NCBI GenBank assembly: GCA_040506275.1
Contig: JBEVXD010000001.1
Coordinates: 372,001 to 436,000, forward strand
DNA: 64,000 nucleotides
Source of the DNA: Thiodiazotropha sp040506275
Lineage (GTDB): Bacteria; Pseudomonadota; Gammaproteobacteria; Chromatiales; Chromatiaceae
Reading direction: 5' to 3'
Below, one piece after another: positions 15,608 through 24,777 of the stretch. Both the position numbers and the translations under genes were made by a program. How positions within the stretch are numbered: the first letter of the stretch is position 1; each line of letters begins with the position of its first letter. Below the pieces are notes generated by a model. The model searched no databases, was not told the DNA's origin, and saw only the letters and a program-made list of their open reading frames with translations.

Positions 15608-17536
15608 CTAATCGGGACTGTTCCCTAAAAACTGATCATCCACAAGCATTGTGGAGAGGATTCCGACAAAGGCCATATTGTCACCAAACCCCAACGCTTT
15701 TCCTTTAGCACACTTCTTCAACAGCATATTCGTGGCTTTGGGATTGAAATAACCCGCTTTCTTGATGCGCGCTTCACTGAATAGCTCATCCACATAGTCG
15801 AGGGGTTTCCCCTGTTTGAAAAAAGATTGGCTATCCGGTGCCCGGTAAGGCTGCTTGCTACGGTTTCTGATACTTTCGGGTATCAGGCCTTTCATGGTCT
15901 TTTTGAGCATATATTTCTCATTCAAGCCCATGATTTTATACCGACTGGGTAATTTTGCCGCAAACTCAATCACCCGGTGGTCAAGAAAGGGAAAGCGTCC
16001 TTCAATCGAGTTGGCCATCGCAACCCGGTCACCCTGGGAGCATAGAAGATAACCTGAAAGAAGGGTGTGAGCCTCAATGTACTGATCCCGGTTTAGGGGT
16101 TTCCATTGATCGATTTCCGGTGGAAGAATTCGTTCGATGGTGGAGAAATCAACAGGGGATGCGGAGGCGCGGGCCTCATCAGAGAAGAACTGCATTATCC
16201 TTTGCGTGGTTGCCCAACGAGGAATATGGGCGAAAAAGGGTTTGTTCAGATGCTCCAGGCCCTGTTGAAAAAAGCGCTGGGTAAAGGCTCCGCTGGCAGT
16301 AGGAGAGTGCTTCAGATAGGGATAGAGCCGCTTTAGAATCAACGGGCGCCATTCCGAATCCGGGGCATGACTCCAGAAGCGTCTGACTTTTGCCTCTTTG
16401 AATATATCGTATCCACCAAAAACCTCATCAGCACCTTCACCGGTCAACACCACTTTGTATCCTGCTTCACGAACGGCACCTGACAACAGCATTAGTGGGG
16501 TCGGAGCTGTACGTACTATGGCAGACTCTGCATGCCGGATCACTTTAGGAAAAGCCTCTCCGATATCAGACTGTTTGCATAAAACATGGGTGTGGTTTGT
16601 ACCCAGATAGTCCACTAGGTCCTGCTGAAAGCCACTCTCATCGAACTCCTCATCCTCGAATCCTATGGAGAAGGTTCGCAGCGGGGTATCAGTGAAGTTT
16701 TTGATCAGCGAGGTTAATACGGAGGAGTCGAGTCCACCACTCAGATAGGCGCCAACCGGGACATCGGATCTGAGTTGCAGGCGTACCGAGTCGATCATCA
16801 GTGACTTTAACTCTTCAGCCCAATCCTCAGCAGATTTATTGTGATCTATCTCCTCATTGGGGAAGTCCCAGTCCCAGTATTGATCGATGTTGATTTGTCC
16901 CTTTTCAACTACCATGCGATGGCCCGGAGGTAGAACTTGAATATCTTCGAACAGGGAATTTGGGGGTAGGGCACTCCAGAAGGTGAAGACCTCCTGCAAA
17001 GCGGTGGTGTTGATTCTTCTGGGAATCGCAGGATGACTGAACAGGGATTTCACTTCTGAGGCAAAGTAGAGCCTGCCTCCAACCTGGGTGTAGAAGAGCG
17101 GTCTGATACCGGCTCGGTCACGGACAATTACCAGTCTGCCCTGCGTACTGTTCCAGAGTGCGATAGCGAACTGCCCGTTAAGATGATCGACAAAATCATC
17201 GCCATGCTGTTCGTAGAGGTGAACGATTACCTCGGTATCTGAGTGGGTATAGAAACGGTGCCCTTGGCGCTCCAGTTCTTCACGTAGTTCGAGATAGTTG
17301 AATATCTCACCATTGAAGACAACCTGGATTGTTTTGTCTTCGTTATGTATCGGCTGATCGCCTCCTGCCAGATCGATGATACTAAGCCTGGCATGCGCCA
17401 GTCCGACACGATCCTGGTAAAAGTACCCATACCCATCCGGTCCACGATGATGAACCGCATGTATCATCTTCTCCAATTCACCTCTGGAAGGTGATGCACC
17501 GTCCTTGAGATTGAGGATACCTGCTATGCCACACAT
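15608..17536 (-). CDS. asnB: Asparagine synthase (glutamine-hydrolysing) AsnB-type
   Basis: 642 residues. The N-terminal class II glutaminase has the nucleophile Cys2 (MCGIAG), 'HRGPDG' at ~30-35 and 'FNGEIFN'. The C-terminal synthetase has the ATP pyrophosphatase loop SGGLDSS at 266-272 and 'LTGEGADEVFGGY'. It makes an amide from a carboxylate using glutamine nitrogen and ATP. Length and motifs fit asparagine synthase, but the same architecture serves as a tailoring amidotransferase in polysaccharide and natural-product clusters. Its position upstream of ACP, AMP-ligase, VOC and NadE-like genes on the same strand supports a specialised role. The gap to the ACP gene is 225 bp. Confidence 0.85.
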   Translation of the reverse strand: MCGIAGILNLKDGASPSRGELEKMIHAVHHRGPDGYGYFYQDRVGLAHARLSIIDLAGGDQPIHNEDKTIQVVFNGEIFNYLELREELERQGHRFYTHSDTEVIVHLYEQHGDDFVDHLNGQFAIALWNSTQGRLVIVRDRAGIRPLFYTQVGGRLYFASEVKSLFSHPAIPRRINTTALQEVFTFWSALPPNSLFEDIQVLPPGHRMVVEKGQINIDQYWDWDFPNEEIDHNKSAEDWAEELKSLMIDSVRLQLRSDVPVGAYLSGGLDSSVLTSLIKNFTDTPLRTFSIGFEDEEFDESGFQQDLVDYLGTNHTHVLCKQSDIGEAFPKVIRHAESAIVRTAPTPLMLLSGAVREAGYKVVLTGEGADEVFGGYDIFKEAKVRRFWSHAPDSEWRPLILKRLYPYLKHSPTASGAFTQRFFQQGLEHLNKPFFAHIPRWATTQRIMQFFSDEARASASPVDFSTIERILPPEIDQWKPLNRDQYIEAHTLLSGYLLCSQGDRVAMANSIEGRFPFLDHRVIEFAAKLPSRYKIMGLNEKYMLKKTMKGLIPESIRNRSKQPYRAPDSQSFFKQGKPLDYVDELFSEARIKKAGYFNPKATNMLLKKCAKGKALGFGDNMAFVGILSTMLVDDQFLGNSPD

Positions 17537-17719
17537 ATTTTTTTGTTGCGTCCTTCAAATGGAGTGGAGACGGCCGGATTCAATTGACAAATATCTGGCC
17601 TGCATCGATGACTTTAACATGACCGATAGGTTTTTGCCGATAGTCGTAGATGGGAATCTTTGAATAATTTCTTGTCAGGTATCTTGCTACCAAAACAGGC
17701 AGAATTATTTTTTGTCAGT

Positions 17720-19822
17720 CTATATAAATTTCACCGGTAGACTCTTTACTGGCTTTCCATGAGCGGAGAGTAGGGCATTAGCCAGAGCTGGGGCGAGTGG
17801 TGGGACACCCGGTTCGCCTGCACCACCTGGATCATGATGGTTTTTAGCCACGATGACTTCTATCTGTGGCGACTCTTTGAATGAGAGTATCGGGAAGTCG
17901 TGGAAATTACTCTGTTCCACTTTGCCGTTTTTCAATGTGATTCTGGACTTGAGCGCTGCGGTGAGTGCAAAAATGATGGAGCCCTCCATCTGTGCTTTGA
18001 TGGTATCCGGGTTGATGGCTACACCGCAGTCGACCACACAGGTGATCTTGCCCACTCTAAAGGCTTGATTGTCATCTTTGACCAGTTCGACAATCTCAGC
18101 TACATGGCTGCCAAAGCTTGAATGGACCGCACAACCCAATACCCGTCGTTCACTCTGTTTATTCCACGAGGCTGCTTCTGCTGCGATCTGCAGAACAGCT
18201 TTTAAGCGGGGTTCCCTCAACAGTCGAAGACGGAGATGTAAAGGGTTATGTCCTCCTGCAACAGCCAGCTCATCAAAAAAATGCTCTATCGCGAATGCAT
18301 TGTAGTGATGGGAGACAGACCGCCAGGGACCGATTGGTACCGGTGAATCAAGGCGTTGCATCTCCACCCGGATATGGGGGATTGAGTAGGGAAGCGTTTG
18401 GGCCCCATACTCATCGGCTTGTAAGCCGGTAATCTTGTGGTGCCAGACCTGGGGCATGCCCTGTTTATCCAATACACCCTGTAGACGATGTTGGGTGAGC
18501 GGGTGGTAGTAGTCGTGTTGTAGATCTTCGCTTCTCGGCCAGACCAGCTGTACAGGCTGATCAATCCGATGAGCGATTTTGACAGCCTGGCTAACATAGT
18601 CCTGTAAGTTTCTGCGACCAAACCCACCGCCCAATAGAGGGGTTATCACTTCGATGCGTTGCTCAAGCGCATCGATTTCTTCTTGCGTTGGTTGAGCAAT
18701 CAGTGATTTCAAGGCAGCCAGTGCAGCGGCTTTCGCATTGGTGGGAGATTGAGTGGGGGCCCAGATTTTAATCCGTTGTTGCTGAATCTGCACGGTGCAG
18801 TTCATGGGTTCCGGGGTCATATGGGCCTGAAAGGGTAGATTATATTGCGTCTCTACCAAGTTAGTCGGGTGTTTAAGTTGGGAGAGTGGTTCGCCTTTTT
18901 CAAATATCAGTGAGTTTGTCTCCAGGGAGGCGTGTTGGACTAAAGTCTGAATGATATCTTCGCTATTCAGTTTGGTTGATTTACCCTCACTCCATTCGAT
19001 CTTTAGGGCTTTTCTGGCCTGGAAGGCCTGCCAGGTATCCTTAGCAACCACCACAACACCTTCATCCAGGGCAAAGCAATCGATGACGCCAGGCAGTTTT
19101 TCTATATCGGAGGCGTTGAATCGCTCTACCTGACCCCCAAAAATGGGGGATTGGACAATGGTGGCGTAGCGCATGCCCGGTAGTTTTGTGTCGATGCCGT
19201 AACGGGCGCTGCCGTTAAGCTTTTCAACCAGATCCAGCCGAGGTAGTGAGCTACCGATAAGCTTGTATGATTCAGGGTTTTTTAGCGTAATCGATGTGGG
19301 GATTGGTAATTTTGCAGCGCCAGTTACCAGCTCGGCATAACTCACTGATTGGGCAGAGGCAGTATGAATGATGCGTGATTTATCTGCCTGGCACTCATCG
19401 ATTGCCACGTTCAGATAGTCTGAACCCGCATTCAGTAACATCTGCCTGGCAATGGCGCCTGCATTGCGCAGAGTTTTCCAGTTTCTTCTCACGCTACGGC
19501 TGCCGCCTGTTCCCTGAAAGCCATACGCCGGGTCCAGGGATGCATGTTCAACGCGAACTTTCTGCCACTCTGCGTCCAACTCCTCGGCTACCATCATCGC
19601 GAGTGCTGTGTAGGAACCCTGTCCCATCTCCGATTCGGCAATAAATATGGTAACAATGCCATCGGTATCGATCTTCAGCCAGGCATTCGGTGAAAATGGC
19701 GGGGAGACTTTTTCACTCGATTCGATGCTGCCCGTCCAGCTGATACCCAGTACCAGGGCAGAGCCGGCTGTTGCAGCACTCATCTTCAGGAATTGTCTTC
19801 TATCGGGATCTAGACAGTTCAT
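17720..19822 (-). CDS. Molybdenum hydroxylase large subunit, IorB-like
   Basis: 700 residues of the xanthine-oxidase family, subgroup isoquinoline 1-oxidoreductase beta subunit. It begins with a twin-arginine signal ('DRRQFLKMSAATAGSALV'), so the folded molybdenum cofactor protein should be exported. Cofactor-binding motifs 'GGGFGRR' and 'GGAGEPGVPPLAPALANAL', with the catalytic-type Glu region, are present. Substrates of this group are N-heterocycles or aldehydes, hydroxylated with water as oxygen source. The 4-bp overlap with the upstream Fe-S subunit gene shows a coupled pair; no FAD subunit is present, as usual for IorAB, which passes electrons to a cytochrome or other acceptor. Confidence 0.88.
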   Translation of the reverse strand: MNCLDPDRRQFLKMSAATAGSALVLGISWTGSIESSEKVSPPFSPNAWLKIDTDGIVTIFIAESEMGQGSYTALAMMVAEELDAEWQKVRVEHASLDPAYGFQGTGGSRSVRRNWKTLRNAGAIARQMLLNAGSDYLNVAIDECQADKSRIIHTASAQSVSYAELVTGAAKLPIPTSITLKNPESYKLIGSSLPRLDLVEKLNGSARYGIDTKLPGMRYATIVQSPIFGGQVERFNASDIEKLPGVIDCFALDEGVVVVAKDTWQAFQARKALKIEWSEGKSTKLNSEDIIQTLVQHASLETNSLIFEKGEPLSQLKHPTNLVETQYNLPFQAHMTPEPMNCTVQIQQQRIKIWAPTQSPTNAKAAALAALKSLIAQPTQEEIDALEQRIEVITPLLGGGFGRRNLQDYVSQAVKIAHRIDQPVQLVWPRSEDLQHDYYHPLTQHRLQGVLDKQGMPQVWHHKITGLQADEYGAQTLPYSIPHIRVEMQRLDSPVPIGPWRSVSHHYNAFAIEHFFDELAVAGGHNPLHLRLRLLREPRLKAVLQIAAEAASWNKQSERRVLGCAVHSSFGSHVAEIVELVKDDNQAFRVGKITCVVDCGVAINPDTIKAQMEGSIIFALTAALKSRITLKNGKVEQSNFHDFPILSFKESPQIEVIVAKNHHDPGGAGEPGVPPLAPALANALLSAHGKPVKSLPVKFI

Positions 19823-20295
19823 GATGACGCTTCCTTTTCTCTCATCATTTCGGCCGCCTGATGTATCGCCTTACGTATACGTGGATAAGTACCACAACGA
19901 CAGAGAACCTTGGACATGGCTTGATCGATCTCATCATCAGTTGGATTGCTGCTATTTTTAAGCAGGGCATAGGCCATGATGATCTGGCCGGATTGACAAT
20001 AGCCGCACTGAGGTACCTGTATCTCATACCATGCCTTGAGTATGGGATGGTCACTCTCTTTAGCCAAACCTTCGATGGTTGTAATTTTTTTGCCTACGAC
20101 TTGATTGGCTTTGATCTGACAGGCCTGCATAGGCTTATCATCAATCAATACCATGCAGGATCCGCAGAGTCCGATACCGCAACTGTATTTGCTGCCTGTA
20201 AGAGTGAGGTGGTCACGCAGTACCCAGAGTAGGGGGGTATTACTGTCGATCTCAAGCTGGGCCGTAGTACCGTTGATTAGCAGTTCAAGTGCCAT
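19819..20295 (-). CDS. (2Fe-2S) subunit of molybdenum hydroxylase, IorA-like
   Basis: 158 residues with two [2Fe-2S] clusters. The plant-type site is 'CGIGLCGSCMVLIDDKP' plus the Cys in 'MQAC', and the C-terminal four-helix site is 'CGYCQSGQIIMAY' with 'CRCGTYPRIRKAI'. It carries electrons from the molybdenum centre of the IorB-like subunit to an external acceptor. It has no export signal of its own and probably travels with the twin-arginine signal of IorB. It starts 51 bp after the guanine deaminase stop, so the three genes may share a transcript. Confidence 0.9.
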   Translation of the reverse strand: MALELLINGTTAQLEIDSNTPLLWVLRDHLTLTGSKYSCGIGLCGSCMVLIDDKPMQACQIKANQVVGKKITTIEGLAKESDHPILKAWYEIQVPQCGYCQSGQIIMAYALLKNSSNPTDDEIDQAMSKVLCRCGTYPRIRKAIHQAAEMMREKEASS

Positions 20296-20346
20296 TTAAA
20301 CAACATCTCCCTGATTGGTTGTTTAGTTTCGGGGTAGATAAGCTAT

Positions 20347-20820
20347 TCAGTATTCAGTGCGTTTATCACTGATGTTCCAAGCTTCAAAGAGCGACAGACT
20401 CTCGTTACGCAGAACCTGTCGACTGGGCATTTCACGATCTAACATTGGCTTACATATCTCCAATGCAATTGAGCTGTCACCGAAACCACTGGCTGCTGCA
20501 TCTTCTGCTTTGGCGGCATAGACCAAACGCCCAATATGGGCCCAATAAGCAGCGCTTAGACACATTGGGCAGGGTTCGCAGGTGGTATAGAGAACGGCAC
20601 CTGACAAATGGAAGTTGTCTGCATGTTTACAGGCTGTCCGTATTGCCTGCATCTCTGCATGGGCAGTCGGGTCATTGAGATGAACAACCTGATTCCACCC
20701 GCGGCCGATAATTTCACCCCGCATCACCACCACAGCACCGAATGGACCACCATGGCCCAGTGCGAGCCCATGCTGTGCCTGCTCGATTGCCTGACTCATG
20801 TACAGTTCGTCCTGATCCAC
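20347..20820 (-). CDS. guaD: Guanine deaminase, cytidine-deaminase-fold type
   Basis: 157 residues. The zinc site is HAEMQAI (His, catalytic Glu) and 'PCPMCLSAAYWA' (PCxxC). The sequence follows Bacillus-type GuaD from end to end, including 'GGPFGAVVV', 'DPTAHAEM', 'YAAKAEDAAASGFGDS' and the conserved acidic C-terminal tail ending in EY. It should convert guanine to xanthine and ammonia. GTG 20820 is used because the extra residues align with the N-terminus of GuaD; ATG 20799 would truncate it. It lies 7 bp after an ABC-2 permease and upstream of IorAB. That association suggests purine or N-heterocycle metabolism. Confidence 0.85.
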   Translation of the reverse strand: MDQDELYMSQAIEQAQHGLALGHGGPFGAVVVMRGEIIGRGWNQVVHLNDPTAHAEMQAIRTACKHADNFHLSGAVLYTTCEPCPMCLSAAYWAHIGRLVYAAKAEDAAASGFGDSSIALEICKPMLDREMPSRQVLRNESLSLFEAWNISDKRTEY

Positions 20821-20827
20821 CGCTTGC

Positions 20828-21826
20828 CTACTCCCAGCGAAAGCTTTTAGAACCTATTGTGACAAAGCATAGAGTAAAAAAGGTAAGTGATAATAGCGGC
20901 GTGAGCACATCTTTAAAACCGGCTCCCTCAATCATTACTGCACGTGCTGCATCCACCATATGGGTCAATGGTAGCGCTAAAGCGAGGTTTTGCACCAAAG
21001 GATGAGAACCTTCCAGAGAAAACCAGACGCCAGAGAGGAGCATCATAGGCCAACTGATCAGGTTCAATAGGCCATTTGCAGCCTCTTCGCTGGTGATTCG
21101 TGCCGCCACCAGTAGTCCGACACTAATCAAACTTAACGCACCCAGAATCAGAATCAGGAACAGCAGCCAGTAGGATCCAATCATGCGAAAATCGACCACG
21201 AGATCAGTGCCAAGATAGACCAGGATGGTAACAGAAAGGATCATCAGTAATCGTGAGGCGATCTGGGCAGAGATGAACTCAAATGCGCTCAGAGGGGTAG
21301 CCCTGAGGCGTTTTAATACACCATTCTTTCGATATCGGACAATGACATAACCAACGCCGAAGAGGGCGCTGAACATAATGTTCATGCCCAGTACGCCGGG
21401 TATCACCCAATCGACATAGCGGATTTCCGTGCCACTTACGGCAACCCGTTCAAACTGATAGGGTTGCAGTACCTTTTCCAACAAATATCCTTTAGGAGAG
21501 GTACTGTTGACCCAGTAGCGCTGGGTTGTCAGGTCCAGTAAGAGGTCGATTTGGTGCCTGTCGACCTTATCAATTGTCTCTTTCAGTTCAACTACCGGAA
21601 TAAATTCCACATAGCGGGTCTGCAGAAAAGCCTGCACCGGTTGTTCCTGTTCCGCCTCTCCATAGAGTCCAACCTTGTAGAGTTCCTCCTGACCGGTGGA
21701 AAAAGCGAAGGCGAAACCCATAACGATCAGTACAGGCATGATCAGGTTCCATCCCAACGCGGTACGATCACGTAGGAACTCCAGGTTTCGTGCTTGTAAG
21801 GCAGCGAGAAATCGACGTATTGACAT
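20828..21826 (-). CDS. ABC-2 type transporter permease
   Basis: 332 residues. One membrane span near the N-terminus ('WNLIMPVLIVMGFAFAF') is followed by a ~100-residue extracytoplasmic loop and then five spans, including 'RYRKNGVLKRLRATPLSAFEFI', the coupling region seen in drug and polysaccharide exporters of the YhhJ/NodJ-like kind. It pairs with the ATPase gene 17 bp upstream. The substrate is unknown. The late part of the protein ends just before guaD, with 7 bp between them. Confidence 0.87.
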   Translation of the reverse strand: MSIRRFLAALQARNLEFLRDRTALGWNLIMPVLIVMGFAFAFSTGQEELYKVGLYGEAEQEQPVQAFLQTRYVEFIPVVELKETIDKVDRHQIDLLLDLTTQRYWVNSTSPKGYLLEKVLQPYQFERVAVSGTEIRYVDWVIPGVLGMNIMFSALFGVGYVIVRYRKNGVLKRLRATPLSAFEFISAQIASRLLMILSVTILVYLGTDLVVDFRMIGSYWLLFLILILGALSLISVGLLVAARITSEEAANGLLNLISWPMMLLSGVWFSLEGSHPLVQNLALALPLTHMVDAARAVMIEGAGFKDVLTPLLSLTFFTLCFVTIGSKSFRWE

Positions 21827-21843
21827 AGTATTGGTTCGGATAG

Positions 21844-22722
21844 TTAAGAACGAAGATGGTGACCAGTCAATTCTAGAAATAGATCTTCCAGAGTGGGTGA
21901 TCTAACCTGCAGTTGCTTCAGGGAGACTTGATGGGAGGTCAGGTGGCGTATCGTGGTATCCACATCTTTGGACAGGATCTCGATAATCTCACCTTGGGGA
22001 TGCATTGAAGTGCCTTCATCCGGGTTGAAGCCCTCGGGGAGAGCTTTTTGCGGCAGACTGATTACTGAGTTGTCAAAATGGTCGGCCAATAAGGTGTGCG
22101 GATTGCCTTGTGCAATGATCACTCCATGATCCATGATTATGATCTCATCACAGAGCTCAAAGGCCTCTTCCATGTAATGAGTAGTCAGAACCAGGGTCTT
22201 GTTTTCAGCCTTGATGCGGCGCACCTGGTTCCATAAATTACGCCGGGATTGAGGATCAAGACCAGTTGTCGGCTCATCGAGAAAAACCACATCAGGATTA
22301 TTAATCAGCGCGATTGCCAGCAATAATCGCTGTTTCTGTCCACCGGACAGTTTACGGGTATCTCTGGTTAGAAACTCTTCCAGGGCACAGGCCTCGACCA
22401 GGTCTTCTATAGTGCGGGGGTTGGTGTAAAAGCGCTGAAACATCTTCAGCGCCTCATCAACCTGGATAAACTCTTGTAGAGCAGTGTGTTGAAACATGAT
22501 CCCGGCTTCATCCCGGAACCGTTGTCCCAGGGGCTTGCCCTTGTAGAGAATGGTGCCGGATGAGGGGGTAATGATGCCTTCAAGCATCTCCACAGTAGTG
22601 GTTTTACCCGCCCCATTAGGGCCGAGAAGACCAAAGCATACTCCTCGGGGTATGTTAAAACTCACGCCATTGACAGCTTTAACGCCAGGATAGTGTTTGC
22701 AGAGATTGCGTGCCTCAATCAT
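21844..22722 (-). CDS. ABC-2 transporter ATP-binding protein
   Basis: About 293 residues from ATG 22722. The longer frame (to 22854) only adds an implausible Ser/Lys-rich leader that overlaps the HDOD gene. Walker A 'GPNGAGKTTTVEML', Q-loop 'MFQHTAL', signature 'LSGGQKQR', Walker B 'VVFLDEPTTGLDPQ' and H-loop 'LVLTTHYMEEA' are all intact. The C-terminal ~70 residues form the DUF4162-like extension often found in such ATPases. It energises the adjacent permease for export. The start lies 25 bp after the HDOD stop. Confidence 0.9.
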   Translation of the reverse strand: MIEARNLCKHYPGVKAVNGVSFNIPRGVCFGLLGPNGAGKTTTVEMLEGIITPSSGTILYKGKPLGQRFRDEAGIMFQHTALQEFIQVDEALKMFQRFYTNPRTIEDLVEACALEEFLTRDTRKLSGGQKQRLLLAIALINNPDVVFLDEPTTGLDPQSRRNLWNQVRRIKAENKTLVLTTHYMEEAFELCDEIIIMDHGVIIAQGNPHTLLADHFDNSVISLPQKALPEGFNPDEGTSMHPQGEIIEILSKDVDTTIRHLTSHQVSLKQLQVRSPTLEDLFLELTGHHLRS

Positions 22723-22747
22723 GGTCTTTCGGGAGCTTGAATCTGAA

Positions 22748-23578
22748 TCATGATAGAAACATGACTTCGATTTCTTGGATATCCTCGGCAACGCCCTCGA
22801 TTTCAATAAAATTGACTTCCGGCTCGATGCCAAGCTTACAGAAGGCTGGCACATTCGCCACTTCCACAGCGTCGTCAGGATTTAGATTTGCCTGAAAACG
22901 AGCGACCAACACGATATCTGAGTAATCAGCGTCCCCCTTACTTTCATACTGCAGATTAAGAAAATTAGCTGGAACCTTGATCAGGGATTCAGGAAAATCC
23001 CACATCTCCAGAATTCTCTGCCCGATCAGCGGGCTTAGCTCATTGATTACCCTGTCTAACTCAGCTTCGTCTTGAACAAGTTCATCACGGCTTTCAGCCA
23101 TTGCCAGTATTGGCAGAGCACCGATGTTGTGTATCAGCCCGGCCAACATGGCCTGCTCTTTATCCAGGTGATCCAGGTTGTAAGACAAAACTCTACTGAT
23201 TGCAGCGATTTGGACACTCTCTTCCCAAACTTTGTGGAACTTGGCATCAAGCAGGTCATTGGTAGCTTGAAAGATCTGTTGCATGATCAAGCTGACTACA
23301 AGGCTGCGAACCAGGCGTACACCCAGACGGGCGACAGCCATCTGCAGGTTATCGATTGCAACCCGACCCCGGTAGAGGGGGCTGTTGGCTACTTGCAGCA
23401 TGCGTGCAGACAGGGCAGCGTCAGAGGCAATGATTTCAGCAATCTCATTGGCGCTGCTCATCTCTTTTTCGACGGCATCCCTTACCCTGAGTGCTACTTC
23501 AGGCAGTGTTGGCAGGGTGAGTTTGTTGCTGTCGATGGCTTCGTTTAGGTCGTCTAAAAACTGTTTTTCGTCAATCAT
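22748..23578 (-). CDS. HDOD domain-containing protein
   Basis: 276 residues, almost all one HDOD domain ('LPTLPEVALRVRDAV', 'IIASDAALSARMLQVANS', 'GLIHNIGALPIL'). HDOD proteins resemble HD phosphohydrolases but lack the full set of metal ligands and act as signalling or scaffold modules in motility and c-di-GMP networks. No receiver or kinase domain is fused. It sits between ygfZ and the ABC transporter genes on the same strand. The specific role is unknown. Confidence 0.87.
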   Translation of the reverse strand: MIDEKQFLDDLNEAIDSNKLTLPTLPEVALRVRDAVEKEMSSANEIAEIIASDAALSARMLQVANSPLYRGRVAIDNLQMAVARLGVRLVRSLVVSLIMQQIFQATNDLLDAKFHKVWEESVQIAAISRVLSYNLDHLDKEQAMLAGLIHNIGALPILAMAESRDELVQDEAELDRVINELSPLIGQRILEMWDFPESLIKVPANFLNLQYESKGDADYSDIVLVARFQANLNPDDAVEVANVPAFCKLGIEPEVNFIEIEGVAEDIQEIEVMFLS

Positions 23579-23669
23579 TTTGATGTCTTATCCTGGACTG
23601 CAGACGTTGTTTGCTTATCGGTCACGCAGCTGATTTCTTAACGTGACACTGATCCATTTGACTGGGCAA

Positions 23670-24665
23670 CTATTCCGAAAAGGGATAAGGTAGATTAAGT
23701 ATTTCAAGTGGCGGGCCCTGTTCGCCAAGTAAAACCTGATCCTCCTCGACACTGGCAATCTCGATAACCGCCAGTAGGTCATATCCATCCCCGCTTGCCT
23801 GAGCTTCAACCACTTTACCAGTACCCTGTCCGGAAGTGCTCTGTTTTGCGAAGAGTTCGTCTCCTGGTTGAGGCTCAGTTGTTGTATCGACATGAGCCAG
23901 GTACATCCTTCGCTTCAACTTTCCCAAATACTGCATGCGTGCGACGATTTCCTGGCCTGTGTAGCAGCCTTTGGTAAAGCTGACACCATCTATAAGCTGC
24001 ATATTCGTCATTTGCGGTACAAATGCTTCTTTTGTCTCTTGGTAAATGGTAGGTATCCCGGCGCGTATCTCCTGAAGCGCCCAAAAATCCACATTCCCAG
24101 TTTGTGCTTGGCCTTCAGCGGTTTGCCAGATCTCTTCTACAAGATTGACTGGGCCGATAATCTCAAATCTGGGTTTGCTGCCTGGCAGGCGGATCAGGGT
24201 TAATTCACCTTGCTGTTGAACATCGTTTGGTTGTTCTGGTATGTCATCGAAGAAGGGTTGCAGCAGGGCATCTGAACAGTCACCTGTTAGTCCGATTCTT
24301 ATCAATTCGTCACTGATATCACTGAGGGTGACTTTAGCCCTCAACACATACATACCCAAGCGTTGCATCACTGAAGGGAGATTCTCAAGCGGGGTCTGTA
24401 GAAAATAGTCATCAGAACGGCGAAAACAGCGAAAGTTTGCGAGCATGCGCCCCTTTGCATTACACCAGCCGGCAAGATTGCTGTGTTGGCTGGTGACTTT
24501 ACGTACATCATTGGTTAACTGCCCTTGCAGATAGGTCTCTGCGTCTTCACCGGAAATCCGTATCAGTCCCAGATGGGACAGATCATTTAAGGCGCAGCTC
24601 AGTTCAATACCATTTTGGTTGGTATTGGTGCGGGTAGTTAGAAATTCTGACCATTCTTCATTCAT
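23670..24665 (-). CDS. ygfZ: Folate-binding protein YgfZ (iron-sulfur maintenance)
   Basis: 331 residues of the YgfZ/GcvT family with the diagnostic motif 'KGCYTGQEIVARMQY', including the functional Cys. 'LIRISGEDAETYLQGQLTNDV' at the N-terminus is also typical. YgfZ uses tetrahydrofolate and supports assembly or repair of Fe-S enzymes such as MiaB, in the cytoplasm. It is divergent from the ribonuclease gene, with a 112-bp gap that must hold both promoters. It is the first gene of a long minus-strand run. Confidence 0.92.
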   Translation of the reverse strand: MNEEWSEFLTTRTNTNQNGIELSCALNDLSHLGLIRISGEDAETYLQGQLTNDVRKVTSQHSNLAGWCNAKGRMLANFRCFRRSDDYFLQTPLENLPSVMQRLGMYVLRAKVTLSDISDELIRIGLTGDCSDALLQPFFDDIPEQPNDVQQQGELTLIRLPGSKPRFEIIGPVNLVEEIWQTAEGQAQTGNVDFWALQEIRAGIPTIYQETKEAFVPQMTNMQLIDGVSFTKGCYTGQEIVARMQYLGKLKRRMYLAHVDTTTEPQPGDELFAKQSTSGQGTGKVVEAQASGDGYDLLAVIEIASVEEDQVLLGEQGPPLEILNLPYPFSE

Positions 24666-24777
24666 ATCAGGAACAGCTCCTGGGTTTGCGGATCAACAGT
24701 GCGTATCATACCCGATCCAACCGGGGACGAAACTCCCCATGTTTAACCAGGTTTTTGTGACGGGTTCAGAAGAATAG

